A stretch of DNA of 64,000 nucleotides from NCBI RefSeq assembly GCF_012489685.1, contig NC_080045.1:7073001-7137000 (forward strand). Direction: 5' to 3'. Position 1 is the first letter of the stretch. Each line of letters starts with the position of its first letter. Under the pieces are notes generated by a model, which saw only the letters and a program-made list of their open reading frames with translations, was not told the origin of the DNA and made no database searches. Positions 32,092-43,458 of this stretch are shown here, piece after piece. The position numbers were made by a program, and so were the translations under genes. Source of the stretch: Lotus japonicus (lineage: Eukaryota > Streptophyta > Magnoliopsida > Fabales > Fabaceae).

Positions 32092-35000
32092 GTAAGTATC
32101 TACCATTCTATTTTATTTATGATTTTTATTATTGTTGCTGCATGCTTATAAATAAATAAAAAATACAATTTTTCACTAAAACCATGCCACACAATTTTTG
32201 ATTCAAAAATTCAACAGGTGGACTAACTCAAGATGATGTCGGTGAGGATGAAACTCAATTTCGTTGCTTGAAGAAAAAAAAAGGGGAACATTCTATGCAT
32301 CTTTTGGATCTCGGTAAGGATATTGATTCTTCAAGTGCCTTGACTTTCTACCAACAAGAAAAATTAAATTATAGTATATTCCTAATAAACTTCTCTTATA
32401 AATTGCTGAGCAGCTTCACATAATTTCGACCACAGTTATGTTTTATCTGATGAAGAAGAAGATGTCGATGATGATAGCTCATCAGGTAATGCACCCTTCT
32501 CCAATTGTGATTTCATTCTAATTTAAATCAATAATTTGGCATCATATAAGTAATAAACCATTTCATTGCTGTGTGATACTGAAATTTATGTATATATACG
32601 TGTGCTATCATGTGATGACTCGGCGTGGGGACTTCGGTATATATTGGCTAAACGACATCAGTGCTGGATGTAGACTAAAATGGAACCCATAATTATCTTC
32701 GTGTGAAATTTAAATGGACATTTACAATTTCATGGAGTATAAAATTTTTCCCTATATGATGAAGGTTGTGGGCTGTGTTTTTTAGTCATGTAATTTTAAT
32801 GATCCTTCCAGCTATTTGTGTAGGCGACAAGACAATGTCTCTATGTGGTTAGGCTAAGTGTGTTGGGTTATAAAAGTACCACTAAAGATTGTGATGATTT
32901 GATTATTAAAATTTAATTTATAACAGTAATAAAAAATGATAATAATATTAATAAAGCAGAGGTGATTTATAACATGTACATTGAAATAAATATTAACTCA
33001 TTATGTTTCCATCACATGTAATTTTTCAATAAAGAAAACATTATTTCGCTATTTACATTGTTGTTCATGAAAGTATATTGCATTGAATTGTTTTCCAACT
33101 TTCGCAGATTTAGAAACACAACAACAACCAAAAAGCCATGGCATCCCTGAAAAGTTCGTAGAAAGGAGTGAACCGACAGGTAATTCTTTTTTTCCCTTAA
33201 AAGTATTACAACACTAATTAGTCCATATGAGCTTTCATAATTTTAATTAGTATTATCCAATTCAAATAGATTATTGGGATGTTGGTGACCTATCATATGA
33301 GTGTCACTATTGCGAAGCATTGATGTGGTATGCAGAAAGACTAAACAAAAGAGTCAAATCTCCAAACCCAAAGTTTTCCTTATGTGGTTTGCAAGGAAAA
33401 ATATTGTTGTCGCATCTGTTGCCTCCTCCTCAAATATTGAAGGATTTAATCGACAAAAATGATGCTGCGTCAAAATTCTTCCTTGCCAATATCAGATCAT
33501 TCAACATGATGTTTTCATTTACATCAATGGGTGGAAAAATAGATAAATCAGTCAACGATGGAAATGGCCCACCGATGTTTATCATGCGTGGAGAAAATTA
33601 TCATCGGATAGGAAGCTTAATCCCTCAACAAGGATCCCAACCAAAATTCTCCCAGCTATATATATATGACACTGACAATGAAATAACTAATAGAATGTCT
33701 GTGGTCAGGTTAGTTTTTAAAATTATTTTTTAGATTATAAATTTAATTACCATGTACAATCTTTATACCAATTAATTAATTCGATTTATTAACAGGATGG
33801 AGAATGATTCTTCTTCACTTCAAGCTTCAGTTGCATCTAATATACAACAGATGCTAGATGGGTGCAATCCTTATGTTCAAACCTATAGACAAGTCAGGGA
33901 TCGAATGGCTGAAAATTATTTCACCGATCTAAAGCTCTGATTGATAGGTAGAAGGGGGAGTGATGGAAGAAGGTATAATTTACCAACTGCATCAGAAGTG
34001 GCGGCACTGGTGGTGGGGGATTTTGATTCTGTTGGTGTGGAAAGAGACATAATTGTTGAAACTCACAGTGGATACTTACAACGTGTTTCTATATTGAACA
34101 CGGGATATTTGCCTTTACAATATCCTTTGTTGTTCCCGCGAGGAGAAGATGGGTACAGAGAGGATGTCCCCTCCACAAAAAAAAAGGGGCGAGTTTCAAT
34201 AAGAGCATTTTTTGCTTATAGAATTCAGCAAAGGAAAATTGAATACCCAACAATATTAAAAGCAAAAAGACTCTTTCAACAATTTTTGGTGGATGCTTAC
34301 AGCATGGTGGAAGCATCCAAGATATGGTATATTAGAAGTCATCAGAAGGATCTAAGAGCTGAGATGTATAAAGGGCTATCTGAGGCAATACTGAGAGGTG
34401 AAACAAACACTGCAGCAACTGGAAAACGCATAGTTCTACCATCATCTTTCATAGGAGGACCCCGATACATGTTTCAAAACTATCAGGACGCCATGGCAAT
34501 ATGCAGATGGGCAGGATATCCTGATTTATTTATAACATTTACCTACAACCCAAAATGGCCAGAACTAACCAGACTTTTGTTGCAAAACAATCAAAGCAGT
34601 GAAGACAGACCTGACCTTACATGTAGAGTTTTTAAAATGAAACTTGACGATTTGATCGCAGCGATAAAAAAAGGCAAAGTTTTCGGCAAAGTTATAGGAG
34701 GTAATATTAACATTTTAATTAGCTTTCACATTACATTTAAGCAACCTTTGCTGATGTTATAACATGTTTTTTCGACAGTGGTGTACACTATTGAGTTCCA
34801 GAAACGGGGATTACCTCATGCACACATTTTGGTATTTTTGGATCCAAGCAGCAAACACCCAAAGCCTCATGACATTGACAAGATCATCACTGCTGAAATC
34901 CCTGACCAAGATGTAGATCCTTTGTTATTTGATGTGGTGCAATCTTTAATGATACATGGACCATGCGGCCATCAAAACAGGAATTCACCATGCATGCAGA

Positions 35001-35795
35001 ATGGGAAATGGATTAGACATTTTCCAAAAAGGTTTGCTAGCACAACAAGTGTGGATGAAGAGGGTTATCCAGTTTACCGGCGAAGGGAAAATGGAAGAGT
35101 CATTAAAAAAGGAAGCATTGTCATTGACAATAGGCATGTTGTGCCATACAATCGACACTTATTGAAAAGGTATAAGGCACACATTAATGTGGAGTGGTGC
35201 AACCAATCAAGGGCAATAAAGTACCTTTTCAAATATATCAACAAAGGTAACGATCACGTGGTGGAGAGCTTCTATGAAACTGCTTCAAACAATGACTCGA
35301 GCGTGGTTGACGAAACCAAACTTTATTATGACTGCAGGTATTTTAATGCATATAAAAATAAGAAAACATAACTTTACTATATAATTCAAATTTATTCATT
35401 ATTATAAACTAATGATAAAATGAATATTTTGGGGGTACAGGTATTTATCGGCGTGTGAGGCGGCTTGGAAGATATTTAAATATCGTATCCATTTAAGACA
35501 ACCTTCTGTTGAGAGGCTGAGTTTCCACTTGCCTGGCGAGCACTTACTTTACTTTGAAGATGATGAGGACGTAGCTGACGTCCTCAACAATCCACGAAAT
35601 GAAGTGTCAAAATTCATAGCATGGATGAAGGCCAACAAGAAGTATCCAGAAGCTAGAACTATAAGATATTGTGAGTTTCCCACTAAATTTGTGTGGAAGT
35701 CAAAAGAGCGAGAGTGGCGGCCGAGGAAAAGAGGAATTTCCATTGGAAGATTACATTTTATTTCTCCTGGGAATGGAGAACTATATTATTTGAGG

Positions 35796-36910
35796 TAGGG
35801 GTGTCCACCGGGCGGTTTCGGGCGGGTTCGGGCCAAAACCTCGGTTTTGGTCGGTTGAAACTTGCAACCCACCAGGCCCGCCACCGTCCGCTCAACGGCT
35901 TCGGTTTTTTCGGGTTCGGTTTATACGGTTTGCGGGTTTGTCGGATCGGTTTGTTCGGATAAACAACCCAGAAGAAGAAAGATGGAAGGATGAGAATATA
36001 GATATTGATTTCTGCTTTCCAGTACAGAGAAATTTTACATCAGCCATATTACAAAAGACAATTATAAAAAAAAAAGGAAAAAACCCTAATGTAATACAAA
36101 AGATGACGTTTTTACAGGGAGATGAAGAGGAGGAAAATGAAAAAACCGAAATCCTATCCCAAGAGATAGTGAGATCAACCGTTACCAACTTTCTTCATCT
36201 TCATCGCCTTCTGCATGCATCAAATCCCAACCCCTCTCTCGCAAATCCAGAGGGTTCATGGCCCATGATTGCTTTTATGGACGACGACAGTTGCACATCG
36301 AAGGTTCCTCGCATCAAATCCTTGTTGTTGGGGTTGAAGGCTTGAAGCGAGGCAAAAGAAGTTTGAGGCTAAGAGAAGATGATAAGGTTTGTTGGGTGAT
36401 GGGAGAAGGAGTAGCTGTGCGGGGAAAGGAGAAGAAGCGTAGGAATTTTGCGTGATGGGAGAAGGAAAGCAGAGAACTGTGTCTGCAAGGAGATGAGAAG
36501 TGATGGTGGCGGCTAGGGTTTGCAAGGTGTGAAGGTGAGAGTGATGGGGAGAGAGTGGTTGCTGTCTGCTGATTGGATTCACTCCTCTTCAGTTCAGGGT
36601 TTGTTTTAAAAGGGTTAGGGTTAGGTGATGTGGGCCGGTGGTGTTTAAAAGGGTTTAGAATAGGTTGGTTTTTTTTTTATTCCTCCCTCTTTCATTCTTC
36701 TCTGGGCTGGGCTGCATATTTTTTTTTTAATATCTACTTCGGTCGGTTCGGTCGGGCATCAGCCCAGACCGAAACCGACCGTAAATAACCAACAAAAACC
36801 GGTTTTTGACAACCGTTGGACCTGTGGGCCGAACCGAACCGCCCGAAACAGCAAAAAAAAGGCCGGTTTGGTCGGGTAATGGGCGGGTTCGGTTCTGATG
36901 GACAGGCCTA
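35796..36910. mobile_element. hAT-type non-autonomous element in a RepHel exon
   Basis: Ends TAGGGGTGTCCA and TAGGCCTGTCCA (right end reverse-complemented), with the perfect 8-bp duplication ATTTGAGG at 35788-35795 and 36911-36918. Both arms are dense in GGTTCGG / TTCGGGCGGG motifs, and the interior (about 36180-36600) is G/C-richer without a recognised protein. Removing the element and one duplication restores the Helitron frame (ELYYLR then LLLNFAQG). Confidence 0.85.
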
Positions 36911-37086
36911 ATTTGAGGTTATTGTTAAATTTTGCACAGGGGTCACTGTCATTTCAAGACCTAAGAAAAGTAGGTGAAGTCATATACAACACCTTCAAGG
37001 ACGCGTGTTATGCTATGGGATTGCTTAAAGATGATAAAGAGTACATCGATTGCATTGAAGAAGCTTCCCATTGGGGTAGTGCACGC

Positions 37087-37464
37087 TGGACTGGGCGGGA
37101 CATAAAGAAGATTATGTCCCGCCCAAAATGAACAAATAACCATTGAAGATAGCCATGGCGGGAAAGGCGACACGACGAGCTTCATTGCCCTCCCTTAGAT
37201 GATGGACCCACAAGCCAGCTGGAAGATTCCTTTGGATTTGTCTTATATGTACAGGGATTTGGGCCCTGATTGTCAGGCCCAAATATAGGAAAGATCCATA
37301 TCATGACCACCCCCTCTATAAAAGGGGAGGTCACCCACTTGTACGAAACCAACTTTTTCAGCATTAATGAGAATATTCCCTTTATGGTAGTTTTGCTATT
37401 TTAGTGCTCTGCTAGGGTTTACTTTTTGTCTTTCTCTTACGTAAGCTTGCCCTAGTACAGAACA
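37087..37464 (+). repeat. 5' LTR
   Basis: 378 bp, TG..CA, with TATA box TATAAAA at 37317-37323. A 13-bp perfect inverted repeat (GGGCGGGACATAA, 37093-37105 and 37112-37124) sits 6 bp inside the end. By my reading it differs from the 3' LTR at a single base (CCATTGAAG against CCATCGAAG). Confidence 0.97.
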
Positions 37465-37465
37465 T

Positions 37466-37480
37466 TGGCGCCGTCTGTGG
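37466..37480 (+). other. Primer-binding site
   Basis: TGGCGCCGTCTGTGG starts one base after the LTR. Its first nine bases fit the 3' end expected of plant tRNA-Asp; the rest does not, which is common in Tat-type elements. Confidence 0.65.
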
Positions 37481-37524
37481 CTCTGACTTAGCTCTTCCGG
37501 TGACAGAAGGAGGAATCGCGAGCC

Positions 37525-40500
37525 ATGGAGACTCGTTCATGCGGCGTAGGTCGACGCGATCATCGCCGGCGCGGTGGTGGTCGACACGGCGGTCGCGCCA
37601 GCGGACGAAACAACAACCGTCCCGTACTGGACGAGCAAGAGCAGGAAGCTTCCTCTGAGGGGGTCCACTCAGTGGCGCCGTCGCCAGCGTCATTGGTGAA
37701 TGCAGCTCCGGGAAGACCTTCAGATCTGATCGCTAAATCAGATCCAGGTGTTCGGCGGCGTTCAACGCCGCCTGACTACGTGAATTTGGAAGATCTTAAA
37801 ACCACTGCTCCATGGAGAGCGCAAGAGGCAGTGACAGGTATCACGCCTGCGGCTTTGCAACAAATGTTAGATACCTTGCAGAAGGTGCAGTCCCAAAACG
37901 AGCAGTTGCAAGCCCAAGTTGAGTATCTTACTCAGCGGCAGGATTTTAAGCAAGAACAACGCCTGGAGGCGGAGGATGTAGTTGAATTCCAACCTTTTGT
38001 TCCAGCCATCACTAGGGTGGACATTCCAAAGCACCTGCAAACCATGGCATTAGACGCCTTTTCGGGCGAATCTGATCCTATGGAGCATCTTAGATACTTC
38101 AATACCAAAATGGTGATCGGCGGGGCGACGGATGCGGTAAAATGTCGATTATTGCCTTCCACGTTCAAGGGCATGGCGATGCAGTGGTTCATTCGACAAC
38201 CGCCCTTCTCCATTGATAATTTCACTGATCTGTCCACTAAGTTTCTGACTCAATTTTCCGCCAATAAAACCACAAAAGCAACAATGTTTGATCTTATCAG
38301 CATACATCAGCAACCAGGCGAGAAATTAAAAACCTACATGGCACGCTTCAGCAAGATGGCGGTGCAGTTGGAGGATGAAAATCCAGATGTCTGTTTGGCG
38401 TTATTCAAAAATGGCCTTCGGGCGGGAGATTTGAATAGAGACTTAACAAGGCGACCGGCGAAGGATATGATGGATCTTCGCGCTCGTGTTCAAGAGTTCA
38501 TATTGATCGAGCAAGATGATCAGAAGAAACAAGAAAGAGAGGAAGGACGCAAGCAGTCTCAATCTGGCGGTGTTTCACAGGACAAATCCAAGGCGGGGAA
38601 GGAAACCAGGATAGCGCAAACCCCCCGTGTACCAAGACCGGGACCATACCAAAACTCTAAACCTGGCTTTCAAAATACATGGCACAGAAATTCACAAGGT
38701 CCCACTGCTGCCACAGCTGGTCAGCCTGGTGCTTCGCCAACGCCAGTCCCACTTACTAAGTTGAATGCACCCTTAAGTACCATTTTAAGGGCGGTTGGGC
38801 AGACCAACGTTGTGCAGTACCCACCACCCCCACGGCGGCCGCCAGCTAACGTGGACACCAATAGGTGGTGCGAGTACCACAAGGCGTTGGGGCATACGAC
38901 AGATAATTGCTGGAATTTAAGGCGGGAAATTGATCGCTTGATTAAAGCTGGCCATTTGGCAAACTTTGTTAAAGACACAGCAGCGCCGGAGGTAGCTAAA
39001 ATCACTCAAGGGGACAAAGGCAAAGGTAAAGAGATAGTTGAAGAGTTGGGCGATCCTGTTGGGGAATGCTCATCTATTGCAGGAGGATTTGGCGGGGGTG
39101 CAATTTCAAGTAAGGCTAGAAAACGCTACGTGGCGGCAGTACACTCAGTACAGGAGTCGAACGAAGGCGAGTGTTGGGTGAATCATTCCCCTATTATATT
39201 TACCCCTCAGGATTTCGCGCATGTGATTCCCCATGACAACGATCCAATTGTGGTAACAATTAGGGTTAACAATTATGTGACAAGGAAAGTATTCTTAGAC
39301 CAGGGATCTTCGGCGGATATCATCTATGGAGACGCCTTTGATCGCCTGGGACTAAAGGAATCAGATTTGAAACCATACAGGGGAACTTTGGTGGGATTCA
39401 CAGGAGACCGTGTCAGTGTGCGGGGATACGTCGAAATTCCGACTGCCTTTGGAGAAGGAGAGTTTGTCAAGAAGTTTCAAGTAAAGTACTTAGTATTGGC
39501 GTGTAGAGCCAATTACAACGTACTCTTGGGGCGAGACACCCTCAACAAGGTCTGCGCGGTCATCTCAACTGCTCATTTAACTGTTAAATATCCCGCCTGC
39601 AACGGGAAGGTCGGGATATTGCGTGTAGACCAGAATGCAGCAAGGGAATGCTATTTGAGAAGCGTGGCGCTCTATGGGCGAAAGGCCGCCAAGGAGAGCC
39701 ATCGAATTACAGAAATCTTCCCACAAGAAGGATTTAGCTTGGACCCAAGAGATGATGCTGATGATTTTCGCCCACAACCGCTGGAAGAAACCAAGCAGGT
39801 GCAAGTCAAGGACAAGTTTCTAAAGATTGGCAGTGGTTTGACAACAGAACAAGAGGACAGACTAATCACCCTTCTGGGTGATAATCTAGATCTCTTCGCA
39901 TGGACCATCAATGATGTACCAGGGATTGATCCCAAGGTGATCACTCACAAACTAGCCATACGACCAGGGGCGACCCCGGTCATCCAACCAAGGCGAAGAA
40001 TGAGTGAAGAAAAGAACAAGGTTGTACAATTAGAGACTGAAAAATTGGTCAAGGCCCGCTTCATCCGTGAGGTACAGTACCCAACGTGGCTCGCCAATGT
40101 TGTAATGGTCAAGAAGGCCAATGGGAAATGGCGAATGTGCACGGACTACACAAGCCTGAACAAAGTGTGTCCCAAAGATTCGTACCCACTTCCCAATGTT
40201 GATAAGCTTGTGGATGGAGCTTCAGGGAATGAACTTTTAAGTCTCATGGACGCTTATTCGGGCTATAATCAGATTATGATGCATCCCTCGGATGAGGAAA
40301 GTACAGCATTTATGACCAATCAGGCGAACTATTGTTACAAGACAATGCCTTTTGGTTTGAAGAATGCAGGAGCTATGTACCAACGGCTCATGGACAAAAT
40401 TTTTTCAAAGCAAGTAGGCAGGAATATGGAGGTGTATGTGGATGACATGATTGTAAAATCCGCCAGGGCTAGTGATCATGGTGGCGACCTTAAAGAAGCG

Positions 40501-42975
40501 TTTGATCAGTTAAGAACATATCAAATGAAGTTGAATCCTGAGAAGTGTTCTTTTGGGATCCAGGGAGGAAAGTTCTTGGGATTTATGTTAACATCAAGAG
40601 GAATAGAAGTGAACCCAGATAAGGGAAGGACAATCTTGGAGATGAAAAGCCCAACAAGTGTAAAGGAGGTTCAGCGTTTGACAGGGCGAATGGCCGCCTT
40701 GTCACGTTTCTTGCCAATGGCGGGTGACAAAGCGGCCCCGTTCTTCACATGTTTAAAAAAGAATTCAAAGTTTCAGTTGACAGAGGAATGCGAACAAGCT
40801 TTTACCAAATTGAAAGAAACATTGGCCACATTACCAGTACTCTCCAAGCCAACACCAGGCGTTCCATTAGTGCTCTATTTAGCGGTTACTGACAAGGCGG
40901 TAAGTACGGTGTTGCTCCAGGAAGAAGGAAAAAAGCAGAAAGTTATATATTTCGTGAGCCATACTTTACAGGGGGCAGAATTGCGGTACCAAAAAATTGA
41001 AAAGGCGGCTTTGGCGATTCTGAAAACTGCAAGGCGCCTCAGACCTTACTTCCAAAGTTTCCAAGTCAAAGTTAAAACTGATGTTCCCTTAAGGCAAGTA
41101 CTTCAGAAGCCTGATTTATCAGGGCGATTGGTTAGCTGGTCAGTTGAGCTATCAGAATATGACATACAATATGAGCCAAGGGGCCAAGTCACAGTCCAGA
41201 GTTTAATTGACTTTGTGGCGGAGTTAACACCCACTGAAGGAGAGAAGACTCAAGGAGAATGGGTCCTGTCTGTGGATGGATCCTCTAATAACACTGGAAG
41301 TGGGGCGGGAATAACAATCGAAAGTCCAGATAAAATGATCATTGAACAGTCTCTCAAGTTCGAGTTCAAGGCGAGCAATAATCAATCTGAGTACGAGGCT
41401 CTGATTGCCGGCTTAAGGTTGGCCATTGAGTTGGGAGTCCAGAAGTTATTTATCAAAGGAGATTCGCAGTTAGTGGTTAAACAAGTGAAAGGCGAGTACC
41501 AGGTGAAGGATCCGCAACTGTCCAAATATTTGGAAGTGGTGCGCAGATTGATGATGGAGGTCAAAGAAATCAAAATAGAACATGTCCCGAGGGGACAAAA
41601 TGAGAGGGCTGATGTGTTGGCGAAGTTGGCAAGCACGGGGAGATTGGGCAACTACCAGACAGTCATTCAAGAAACCCTGCCTCGCCCGAGCATTGATTTG
41701 GTAGAAATAAAGTTGAAAGCTGTAAAGTCAGTCAGTGAGGGCGAGATATCTTGGATGGAATCGATTAAGACCTTCTTAGAGAACCCACCAAAGGAGGATG
41801 ATTTGAACACGAGAACAAAACGCAGGGAAGCCAGTTTCTACACACTGGTGGGTGGTGAGTTGTATCGGCGAGGAATCATGTCTCCTATGCTCAAATGTGT
41901 CGATATCAAGGACGCCCTCGGAATAATGGCGGAAGTCCACGAAGGTGTATGTTCTAGTCATATCGGCGGGCGATCCTTGGCAGTTAAGGTGATAAGAGCA
42001 GGATTCTATTGGCCAACGATGAAGAAGGATTGTTTGGAGTATGTTAAGAAATGTGAAAAATGTCAAGTCTTTTCTGACCTACACAAGGCTCCACCAGAAG
42101 AATTAACAACCATGATGGCGCCTTGGCCGTTCGCCATGTGGGGGACTGATATCTTAGGACCATTCCCTGTGGCGAAGGCACAAATGAAGTACATCATCGT
42201 GGCGGTTGATTACTTCACTAAGTGGATAGAAGCTGAGGCAGTGGCAACTATCACGGCCGCCAAGGTCAGGAGCTTCTTGTGGCGAAGGATTGTTTGTAGA
42301 TTTGGGGTCCCCATGGCATTAGTAATGGATAACGGAACACAATTCACAAGTAGTGTTACCCGAGAATTTTGTACAGAAATGGGAATCGAGATGCGATTTG
42401 CCTCTGTAGAACATCCACAGACCAATGGGCAGGCTGAATCGGCTAACAAAGTTATCCTGAAAGGTTTAAAGAAGAAACTGGATGAAGCAAAAGGGCTTTG
42501 GGCGGAGGAACTACCAGGCGTTCTTTGGGCATACAACACCACGGAACAGTCAAGCACAAAGGAAACCCCGTATCGTCTAACTTATGGAACTGACGCCATG
42601 CTCCCAGTGGAAATTGAAAACCAAAGTTGGCGAGTGGCTCGGTTTAATGAAAATGACAACGGAGAAAACTTAATAGCAAATCTAATCATGCTGCCCGAGG
42701 AACAACGAGAGGCTCACATAAGAAATGAGGCGGGAAAAGTGAAGGTGGCAAGAAAGTTCTCAACAAAAGTAGTGCCAAGAAAAATGAGGGTAGGAGACTT
42801 AGTGCTCCGAAAAAATACAATACCCGATAAACACAACAAACTTTCACCCAACTGGGGCGGGCCTTACAGGATTATTGGCGATGTTGGAGGAGGAGCTTAT
42901 AAGTTGGAACAACTAAGCGGTCAAAAGGTTCCACGAACATGGAACGCCTCTCATCTAAAGCAGTATTTTAGTTAG
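37525..42975 (+). CDS. gag-pol: Tat-type Ty3/gypsy gag-pol polyprotein (intact, 1816 aa)
   Basis: A single uninterrupted frame of 1816 codons starting 60 bp after the 5' LTR. Gag is at about residues 150-330 (MEHLRYFNTKM at 186; PSTFKGMAMQWF), with a Cys/His knuckle-like CEYHKALGHTTDNC at 449. The protease has LDQGSSADI with Asp592 (the family more often has DTG/DSG). RT has LMDAYSGYNQI and YVDD at 971-974. The first RNase H is followed by a second RNase H starting VDGSSNNTGSGAG (Asp1251) and ending HVPRGQNERADVLAKL. The integrase has an HHCC finger and catalytic Asp1542, Asp1602, Glu1638 (D,D-35-E). Transcription would start in the 5' LTR. No frame break is seen, so the protein is probably functional; expression is unknown. 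Confidence 0.95.
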   Translation: METRSCGVGRRDHRRRGGGRHGGRASGRNNNRPVLDEQEQEASSEGVHSVAPSPASLVNAAPGRPSDLIAKSDPGVRRRSTPPDYVNLEDLKTTAPWRAQEAVTGITPAALQQMLDTLQKVQSQNEQLQAQVEYLTQRQDFKQEQRLEAEDVVEFQPFVPAITRVDIPKHLQTMALDAFSGESDPMEHLRYFNTKMVIGGATDAVKCRLLPSTFKGMAMQWFIRQPPFSIDNFTDLSTKFLTQFSANKTTKATMFDLISIHQQPGEKLKTYMARFSKMAVQLEDENPDVCLALFKNGLRAGDLNRDLTRRPAKDMMDLRARVQEFILIEQDDQKKQEREEGRKQSQSGGVSQDKSKAGKETRIAQTPRVPRPGPYQNSKPGFQNTWHRNSQGPTAATAGQPGASPTPVPLTKLNAPLSTILRAVGQTNVVQYPPPPRRPPANVDTNRWCEYHKALGHTTDNCWNLRREIDRLIKAGHLANFVKDTAAPEVAKITQGDKGKGKEIVEELGDPVGECSSIAGGFGGGAISSKARKRYVAAVHSVQESNEGECWVNHSPIIFTPQDFAHVIPHDNDPIVVTIRVNNYVTRKVFLDQGSSADIIYGDAFDRLGLKESDLKPYRGTLVGFTGDRVSVRGYVEIPTAFGEGEFVKKFQVKYLVLACRANYNVLLGRDTLNKVCAVISTAHLTVKYPACNGKVGILRVDQNAARECYLRSVALYGRKAAKESHRITEIFPQEGFSLDPRDDADDFRPQPLEETKQVQVKDKFLKIGSGLTTEQEDRLITLLGDNLDLFAWTINDVPGIDPKVITHKLAIRPGATPVIQPRRRMSEEKNKVVQLETEKLVKARFIREVQYPTWLANVVMVKKANGKWRMCTDYTSLNKVCPKDSYPLPNVDKLVDGASGNELLSLMDAYSGYNQIMMHPSDEESTAFMTNQANYCYKTMPFGLKNAGAMYQRLMDKIFSKQVGRNMEVYVDDMIVKSARASDHGGDLKEAFDQLRTYQMKLNPEKCSFGIQGGKFLGFMLTSRGIEVNPDKGRTILEMKSPTSVKEVQRLTGRMAALSRFLPMAGDKAAPFFTCLKKNSKFQLTEECEQAFTKLKETLATLPVLSKPTPGVPLVLYLAVTDKAVSTVLLQEEGKKQKVIYFVSHTLQGAELRYQKIEKAALAILKTARRLRPYFQSFQVKVKTDVPLRQVLQKPDLSGRLVSWSVELSEYDIQYEPRGQVTVQSLIDFVAELTPTEGEKTQGEWVLSVDGSSNNTGSGAGITIESPDKMIIEQSLKFEFKASNNQSEYEALIAGLRLAIELGVQKLFIKGDSQLVVKQVKGEYQVKDPQLSKYLEVVRRLMMEVKEIKIEHVPRGQNERADVLAKLASTGRLGNYQTVIQETLPRPSIDLVEIKLKAVKSVSEGEISWMESIKTFLENPPKEDDLNTRTKRREASFYTLVGGELYRRGIMSPMLKCVDIKDALGIMAEVHEGVCSSHIGGRSLAVKVIRAGFYWPTMKKDCLEYVKKCEKCQVFSDLHKAPPEELTTMMAPWPFAMWGTDILGPFPVAKAQMKYIIVAVDYFTKWIEAEAVATITAAKVRSFLWRRIVCRFGVPMALVMDNGTQFTSSVTREFCTEMGIEMRFASVEHPQTNGQAESANKVILKGLKKKLDEAKGLWAEELPGVLWAYNTTEQSSTKETPYRLTYGTDAMLPVEIENQSWRVARFNENDNGENLIANLIMLPEEQREAHIRNEAGKVKVARKFSTKVVPRKMRVGDLVLRKNTIPDKHNKLSPNWGGPYRIIGDVGGGAYKLEQLSGQKVPRTWNASHLKQYFS

Positions 42976-43458
42976 TAGAAACAACAAATGTAAATGAAGT
43001 CGCACTCTTTTTCCCTTTCTTTGGAAAGGTTTTTAATGAGGCGACATTTGTAATGAAGGGACAATTGTTCCCATACGAAAGAAAATTAATGAAAAGATCA
43101 TTTCAACAGAATCGTATATATTTTTTAATTTTTATTACGAGTTCATGCAATGCAAATTGTATCAAGGTATGCAATACCGCGAGTAAACCTTTCGGAATAA
43201 GAAAGTATCGCCTTCAAAAGTTAAAAGCCTTGGCAATTCTAGTGGCCACTAGAAACCAAGCCTCGTCGAAAAATCGGCTAAGGTATGTAAACCAAAATAA
43301 CAACGAAAGTTGGAAACAACTAAAACAACGAATGAACTTAAAATGATATCCATTTAAAGTAGGGAAAAGAGGGCGACGCCCATACATGATTTGGAATGAA
43401 AATAAAAGACAGGGCAATGCCCAAAGAAAAATTTCAACTTCATAAAATAAAAACAAAT
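42976..43458. other. Spacer between gag-pol and the antisense gene
   Basis: A/T-rich DNA between the two convergent genes; likely holds both 3' UTRs. No conserved protein. Confidence 0.5.

Noticed and set aside
37182..37364. 60-codon ORF present in both LTRs on the minus strand
   Set aside because: Overlaps the LTR promoter and TATA box; it is identical in both copies only because the LTRs are.
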